NCBI GenBank assembly: GCA_031555615.1
Contig: JAVBUF010000044.1
Coordinates: forward strand, 17,558-81,557
Source of the DNA: UBA935 sp031555615
GTDB taxonomy: Bacteria > Bacillota > Clostridia > Lachnospirales > Lachnospiraceae
Reading direction: 5' to 3'
Length of the DNA stretch: 64,000 nt
A program made the translations under genes and the position numbers. Of the stretch, positions 59,489 to 64,000 are shown one piece after another (positions within the stretch are counted from its first letter, which is position 1; the number at the start of each line of letters is the position of its first letter). Under the pieces are notes generated by a model. That model was not told the origin of the DNA and made no database searches. It saw only the letters and a list, made by a program, of their open reading frames with translations.

Positions 59489-60876
59489 CCATAGGTACAT
59501 TTTTAGCCAACCAGGGAGTGAAAATAGAACAGACTGTTTACCGGGAGGAAGAAGCAGACACACTTTCCTATCCCATTATGGCCGGGAATTTTTGGCGATG
59601 GGACAAGCAGGGAGATGCCTGGCGGGAGTTTGCCGTAACGGAAATGTATGAAAAAATTCTGGCAGATGAAAAAAAGAACCGTGAATATCTTGAAAATACC
59701 GAGAATATCCAGATCTGTGGAGATATCTTAGCCGGCTTCAGGCAACAAACGGATGCCCATACATACCGGGATGTGATCAAGGAGGTCAGAAAGCGGAAGA
59801 AGGAACTGGAAGAACAGAAAAAGGTACTGGATGAAAGCTGTCAAATAAAGGCGGCCCGGACCTGTTTTCAGATGGAGACACCTTTATCTGGCAAAGTAAT
59901 CATTTATAAGGATATGCTTTACCTGACTTCTTACAGACAACTCACCTGCTTTCTGGAGAAAATCCCGCTGACAAAGCTGCCGGAAATAGAAAACACTCCG
60001 TTTTTATGCACATCTCTTTTCTGTCTGCAGGCCGCCAGGCAAAGGGCAAAAGGCGAAAATCAGCCATTGGGGATGGAAGGCGGTCCCTGTCTGTTCGGGC
60101 ACGATGAGGTGATCATGGAAGTGATTCACGATACGGGAGAACACTTTTATTTTGATTACAGCGATCCGAAAAATTATGAAATGAATAACAGTCAGAAGGG
60201 GGACGAGGAAGGTTTTGCCGCCCATGTTGCGGCTTACGGCAGCCAAATCGTCAGGATTTCCTTTCGGCAAAAGAAAAAAAACCTTACAATAGACGAATTT
60301 AAAAGTCTGCTTTATGTATTTGTGTTTGCCGATGCCCTGCGGGCCAAAGCCATCATCCCTATTCCGGATATGTCTTACCGGAAGTATCTGTCTGCGGTCT
60401 GCCGGGGCATCAGGCCGGAGGTGGCAGTAAAAGCCCAGGAGGAATTTAAGGAACTTATTTTTGGCATTACCGATCAATATCTGGATTGCATTGCCGGGCT
60501 TCAAAAAAGATATCCGCAGCTTCCGGTGGAGGTTCTGCATGAGCGCAACGAGGATTTGTGCAGGCGATTCTATGAGGCCAGAAAAGTATATTTGGACAGT
60601 GCTTCCGCTTTACGGAATCTGACGGCTCATCCCTGCAAGCAGGAAGCGGTATTGGATTATATCACCATGCCGGCCCTGCCCTTTTACCTATGGGGTCTGA
60701 AGGAAGTGATCCAGATAGACTGTCTCAGTGAAGCAGATTCTTTTCGGAAGTGCCGGAAACTGCATGGCAAGTCCTTTCATCTGCATGGGATATTTTATCC
60801 AGAGAAGGTTTGCAGAGACGGGGAGCATACCATGTTTTCTGCACAGAATAGCTGGAAGGAATACATAGACAGATGA
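59479..60876 (+). CDS. Unknown 465-residue protein of the CIS signalling operon
   Basis: I do not recognise this protein. It has no signal peptide or membrane segment. A charged coiled coil spans ~105-125 (DVIKEVRKRKKELEEQKK). The remainder is a mixed alpha/beta protein with phrases such as YVFVFADALRAKAIIPIPDMSYRKYL and MPALPFYLWGLKEVIQIDCLSE. Cysteines and histidines are scattered near the C-terminus. It starts inside the previous gene and ends at the ATG of the phosphatase gene (ATGA), so it is tightly coupled. It could be injected cargo, an enzyme or a regulator. Confidence 0.7.
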   Translation: MRMTIGTFLANQGVKIEQTVYREEEADTLSYPIMAGNFWRWDKQGDAWREFAVTEMYEKILADEKKNREYLENTENIQICGDILAGFRQQTDAHTYRDVIKEVRKRKKELEEQKKVLDESCQIKAARTCFQMETPLSGKVIIYKDMLYLTSYRQLTCFLEKIPLTKLPEIENTPFLCTSLFCLQAARQRAKGENQPLGMEGGPCLFGHDEVIMEVIHDTGEHFYFDYSDPKNYEMNNSQKGDEEGFAAHVAAYGSQIVRISFRQKKKNLTIDEFKSLLYVFVFADALRAKAIIPIPDMSYRKYLSAVCRGIRPEVAVKAQEEFKELIFGITDQYLDCIAGLQKRYPQLPVEVLHERNEDLCRRFYEARKVYLDSASALRNLTAHPCKQEAVLDYITMPALPFYLWGLKEVIQIDCLSEADSFRKCRKLHGKSFHLHGIFYPEKVCRDGEHTMFSAQNSWKEYIDR

Positions 60877-62492
60877 AGAAACAAAAAAAATTAAGTGTGC
60901 GAATGACAATCTATTGTCTGATTTTTGTTTTTCTATTAAGTACTCTTATCGGCGGCATCGGTTTTTATACTTATCAAACCAAAAGTGTCGGACATTTTGA
61001 AGCCTATATCGAAGCAGTCATGTCTATTACTGCGGATGAGGTAGAACCGGAAGCATTACATAACACCTTAAAAACCGGAGAACCGGGTACTCACCTTGAG
61101 TTGCTGCAGGCCAGGCTGGACAGCGTGAAAAATAATTCCGGCGTGGAATATATCTACATTATTGCCAGAGATGACCAGGGCTATTACTATGTGGTCTGTG
61201 GTTACAGCCGAACTGAAGCGGAAGCCGGAGATGAGCGGAAACAATATGGTGACCGGGTAACCGAATCGGACATCGCTCTTGATATGCAGCAACACTTTGA
61301 TGCGGTAATGGATGGCATTTCGGAAAAAGAATATGTTCCCAACAATTCCGATCTGGGTTATGTGTTAACCGGTACTGTCCCCATTATTACCCACCGGGGA
61401 GAAATCATCGCTGCCCTGGGGGTGGATATTCCCATGGAGGAAATTAAAGAGGATTTGCAGAATTATGTCATCAGTGTATTGATCAGCGTCTGTCTGGCAG
61501 CCGCAATTTTCTCGGTGGTCTTTATAATCATCATCCAAAAAAGCATAGTCAGTCCCATTCTGGCCCTGGGCCGGCATACGGACGGATTTTTGAAACAGAC
61601 CGAAGGAAGGCCTTCTGACATGAAGGTGGAAGAACTGCAAATAACCACCGGGGATGAGCTGGAGCAGTTAGCCGGACAGATGAATAAAATGATGTGGGAT
61701 ATGGTGGCCTACATGGGCGATTTGGAATCGGTGACGGCTATCCAGGAGCGGATAAATGTGCAGCTGAACGTGGCCAGTCAGATTCAGCAGAATATGCTGC
61801 CATGTGTTTTCCCGGCCTTTCCGGAACGGACAGAATTTGATATCTATGCTCTGATGCAGCCCGCCGGAGAAGTGGGAGGAGACTTTTATGATTTTTTTAT
61901 GACCGATGGAACCCATCTGGGAATCGTGGTGGCGGATGTATCGGGAGATGGTATTCCCGCGGCGCTTTTTATGATGATGACCAGAACCCTGATCAAAAAC
62001 TATGCCTGTCTGGGTTTGGAACCGGCCAGGGTACTTTATGAAGTGAATAAAGAATTATGTCAGGGCAATGAGGCCGGAATGACGGTGGAAGCCTTTGTGG
62101 GATTACTGGATGTCTATTACGGAGATTTTTTATATGCGGTGGCTGGCGAAAATACACCATTAATAAGCAGGGCAGACGGAAGTTTTGAGCAGATTACCAC
62201 CTTCCCGGGTTTTTTGATGGGGATGCTGGAAAAGATTCCTTTTGAGCAGGGCCGCCGGAAGCTGGAAACAGGCAATATTCTTGTCTTACATACAGCAGGT
62301 ATTATTGATCATGAGTTTGCGCTGGCAAAGACATTAGAAGATATCCTGACACAGGATGAAAATTCACAGGCCCATTCTTTACAAAAGTTGCTGCATAAAA
62401 CAGCTGTGGTGGCTGAAGATTATATGGTGTCAGCCGGAGAAAAGCAGGATATCACCCTGCTGGCGGTGGAATACAGAGGGAAAAGGAGTTGA
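60873..62492 (+). CDS. Membrane sensor with SpoIIE-type serine phosphatase domain
   Basis: A 539-residue membrane protein. TM1 is at ~13-33 and an extracytoplasmic sensor domain spans ~34-200 (VEYIYIIARDDQGYYYVVCGY). TM2 is at ~204-226, a HAMP region at ~226-285, then a PP2C/SpoIIE domain. The metal ligands GGDFYD (near 335) and DVSGDGIPAALF are kept, as is QDITLLAV near the end. The usual TDG motif reads TAG (LHTAGIID, near 470), losing one conserved Asp. The enzyme may be weak or a binding module. Such phosphatases act on anti-sigma antagonist proteins, but none is visible here. Confidence 0.85.
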   Translation: MKKQKKLSVRMTIYCLIFVFLLSTLIGGIGFYTYQTKSVGHFEAYIEAVMSITADEVEPEALHNTLKTGEPGTHLELLQARLDSVKNNSGVEYIYIIARDDQGYYYVVCGYSRTEAEAGDERKQYGDRVTESDIALDMQQHFDAVMDGISEKEYVPNNSDLGYVLTGTVPIITHRGEIIAALGVDIPMEEIKEDLQNYVISVLISVCLAAAIFSVVFIIIIQKSIVSPILALGRHTDGFLKQTEGRPSDMKVEELQITTGDELEQLAGQMNKMMWDMVAYMGDLESVTAIQERINVQLNVASQIQQNMLPCVFPAFPERTEFDIYALMQPAGEVGGDFYDFFMTDGTHLGIVVADVSGDGIPAALFMMMTRTLIKNYACLGLEPARVLYEVNKELCQGNEAGMTVEAFVGLLDVYYGDFLYAVAGENTPLISRADGSFEQITTFPGFLMGMLEKIPFEQGRRKLETGNILVLHTAGIIDHEFALAKTLEDILTQDENSQAHSLQKLLHKTAVVAEDYMVSAGEKQDITLLAVEYRGKRS

Positions 62493-62563
62493 TGCTTGCC
62501 AAAATCTGGAAAATTCGATAAGATTTAGAAAAGGTGAATTTTATGGGAAAGTGAAGTGATTTT

Positions 62564-63412
62564 GTGGATTTTTTACAACCTTTGGAAATAGAATCGCAAA
62601 TTGCAGCATATGAAACGTTTCTGAACCAAAAAAATCTGAGTGAAATCAGTATCGGTAAATACATAGGTGATATCAGGAGATTTTTAAAGTATGCCCAAGG
62701 GCAGGGTATCCATGCTGTTAATGCTGAGGTCATGCAGCAATATAAGGATTATATCTGCGAAAACTATGCGGTAAACAGCTATAATTCTTATTTTATTTCA
62801 CTGAACGCTTTTTTCCGTTTTTTGCATAAAGATTTTTTAGTGGTAAAGCTGCGCATGGTACCCCAGCGTAATTCTTTGGAAAATGTGCTGACAGTTGAAG
62901 AATATTATCAGCTGCTGCAATTTACTGATGTGCCGCGGTACCGCAGAATCCATTTGGTCATGCGAACTTTGGCTTGTACCGGAATCAGGATCAGTGAGTT
63001 GCAGTTCATTACCTGCCGGGCTGTACGAAACCGCAAAACCGAGGTGACCGGCAAGCGGAAAACCCGAATCATTTACTTCAATGAGAAACTGGTTGAAGAA
63101 TTAATAAACTATTGCAAGGAACAAAATATTGTAAGCGGCTGTATTTTTTGCAGCAGGGGAAGCGGACGACCATTAGACAGCGGAAATATATGGCGGGAGA
63201 TGAAACGGATTGCCGGATTGGCAGGCGTTGATCAGGAAAAAGTTTACCCCCATAGTTTCCGCCATCTTTTTGCCAAGACTTATATCAATAAATACAACGC
63301 CATCGACGAGCTGGCGGATTTGCTGGGACACAGCTCCATTGAAACAACACGCATCTATACCAGGACCACTGGGGAAGAAAAGCGCAGCCGGCTGAATATG
63401 CTGGGATTGTAA
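62564..63412 (+). CDS. Tyrosine recombinase / site-specific integrase
   Basis: A 282-residue recombinase with a GTG start. The N-terminal SAM-like core-binding domain spans ~10-95. All catalytic residues are present: Arg in CTGIRISEL, Lys region TGKRKTR, HSFRH, LGHSSIETT and the Tyr in TRIYTR. It resembles XerD-like integrases common in Lachnospiraceae. It could be the integrase of an island containing the CIS or RTX, or a phase-inversion enzyme. No att sites could be identified within the window. Confidence 0.92.
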   Translation: MDFLQPLEIESQIAAYETFLNQKNLSEISIGKYIGDIRRFLKYAQGQGIHAVNAEVMQQYKDYICENYAVNSYNSYFISLNAFFRFLHKDFLVVKLRMVPQRNSLENVLTVEEYYQLLQFTDVPRYRRIHLVMRTLACTGIRISELQFITCRAVRNRKTEVTGKRKTRIIYFNEKLVEELINYCKEQNIVSGCIFCSRGSGRPLDSGNIWREMKRIAGLAGVDQEKVYPHSFRHLFAKTYINKYNAIDELADLLGHSSIETTRIYTRTTGEEKRSRLNMLGL

Positions 63413-63438
63413 AATGTTTTAAATAGTTTTAAATATAG

Positions 63439-63466
63439 CACCGGCAGCGCCAACTGCCGGTGTTTT
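63439..63466 (+). terminator. Terminator after the integrase gene
   Basis: CACCGGCA pairs with TGCCGGTG, followed by TTTTGATT. Confidence 0.8.
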
Positions 63467-63604
63467 GATTGACAGAGGGTATACCAGGTCTAAGATATAG
63501 GTATGAATTATCTGGAAAATCTTAAATCTTATTCTATCTGGCAGTATCTGCCTTGTTTTTCAAAGCAAAACTAAATAGGGAACTAGTCATAAAAAGTATA
63601 CACA

Positions 63605-63633
63605 TTGACCAGTGTGTAAAAAGTGTGTATAAT
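63605..63633 (+). promoter_or_regulatory. Near-consensus sigma-A promoter for the HicA-like gene
   Basis: TTGACC and TATAAT are separated by exactly 17 bases. The start codon is 22 bases after the -10 box. Confidence 0.8.
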
Positions 63634-63655
63634 ACAATTATAAGAGGAAACAATA

Positions 63656-63829
63656 TTGAAACAGAGAGACTTGATTAAAAGACTGAAAAGTATTGGTTTT
63701 CGGTTTAAGGAACATGGAGGCAATCATGATACCTACAGGCGTGGGAATGATATTGAGCAGATTCCGAGGCATAAGGAAATAAATGAGATTACAGCAAAAA
63801 GGATACTGAGAAAATGGGGACTGGAGTAA
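63656..63829 (+). CDS. hicA: HicA-like mRNA interferase toxin
   Basis: A 57-residue protein with a TTG start behind AGAGGAAA. KQRDLIKRLKSIGFRFKEHGGNHDTYRR carries the HicA-type Gly-x-His motif region (HGGNHDTY), and QIPRHKEINEITAKRILRKWGL is the usual ending. HicA cleaves mRNA and is normally neutralised by HicB encoded next to it. No HicB gene is found in the remaining ~170 bases, so it may be orphaned. Confidence 0.75.
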   Translation: MKQRDLIKRLKSIGFRFKEHGGNHDTYRRGNDIEQIPRHKEINEITAKRILRKWGLE

Positions 63830-63981
63830 AAGTCTAACTTTTGGGTTCTAAGATAGTTAAGAAAGCTTCCTGTATACTTTAAATAGGTCAAGAGATTGAC
63901 ACAAAAAAATACCTCAAGTAAATTTAGATTATTACTGACCTGGCAGTTGGTAAAAAATCCAAAACACGAGAGGTATCTACA

Positions 63982-64000
63982 ATGAATGTTAAAGGCTCAA
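63982..64000 (+). CDS. Start of a gene cut by the window edge
   Basis: ATG at 63982 follows GAGAGG and reads MNVKGS before the window ends. The product cannot be told. Confidence 0.3.

Overview
The window looks like a chromosome segment of an anaerobic, Gram-positive (monoderm) Clostridia bacterium, most likely Lachnospiraceae-like. The clues are moderate-to-low GC, a DUF4364 regulator, a DUF5722 protein, DegV, a TIGR01212 radical SAM protein, an [FeFe]-hydrogenase-type sensor protein, AT-rich promoters and AGGAGG-type ribosome sites. No rRNA, tRNA or CRISPR array was seen.

Region 1 (1-12.4 kb) is an RTX / type I secretion locus. It holds decayed and intact tandem copies of a ~150-residue protein, a giant 2494-residue RTX protein with a FrpC-like Asp-Pro self-processing module and eight blocks of calcium-binding nonapeptides, a HlyB-like ABC exporter with a dead C39 domain, and a short HlyD-like adaptor. 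No outer-membrane TolC partner is visible. Region 2 (12.3-28 kb) is mostly housekeeping: a DUF4143 ATPase flanked by a duplicated scrap of the adjacent exonuclease, the exonuclease, rarA, a DUF5722 protein, a DUF4364 regulator, a radical SAM enzyme, DegV, a LytTR response regulator broken by a stop codon, a DUF1294 protein, argG, a YbaK-type deacylase, a GNAT enzyme and a hydrogenase-GGDEF-EAL fusion.

Region 3 (27.7-62.5 kb) is a contractile injection system (CIS) of the phage-tail-like eCIS type: AAA+ ATPase, sheath, tube, a tail-assembly-protein/DUF6760 pair, a second tube-like protein, LysM adaptor, hub, spike, gp25-like wedge, two baseplate J-like proteins, tail protein I, DUF4255 cap protein and a DUF4280 PAAR-like tip. 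To this are added two single-pass membrane proteins (one with MORN repeats), a nucleotidyl-cyclase-like protein and a SpoIIE-type phosphatase. No obvious tail fibre, long tape measure, capsid or terminase is present. Four intact secreted paralogues of ~280 residues, plus one C-terminal scrap, sit between the CIS transcription units, each intact copy with its own promoter region.

The most striking regulatory signal is a promoter architecture repeated at seven places in the CIS region: GTATAG, six bases, GTATAG (start-to-start always 12), ten bases, then a -10 box such as TAAAAT. Six of the seven stand directly before CIS operons. This is the geometry of SARP-type activator sites, and a SARP/BTAD-like regulator gene lies immediately upstream of the CIS (27718-28461). 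I infer that it is the dedicated activator of the cluster. Two foreign-looking cassettes interrupt the locus: HxlR/flavodoxin/nitroreductase between a truncated and a full copy of the ATPase 5' end, and TetR/nitroreductase next to a paralogue scrap. The window ends with a tyrosine recombinase and a HicA-like toxin gene.
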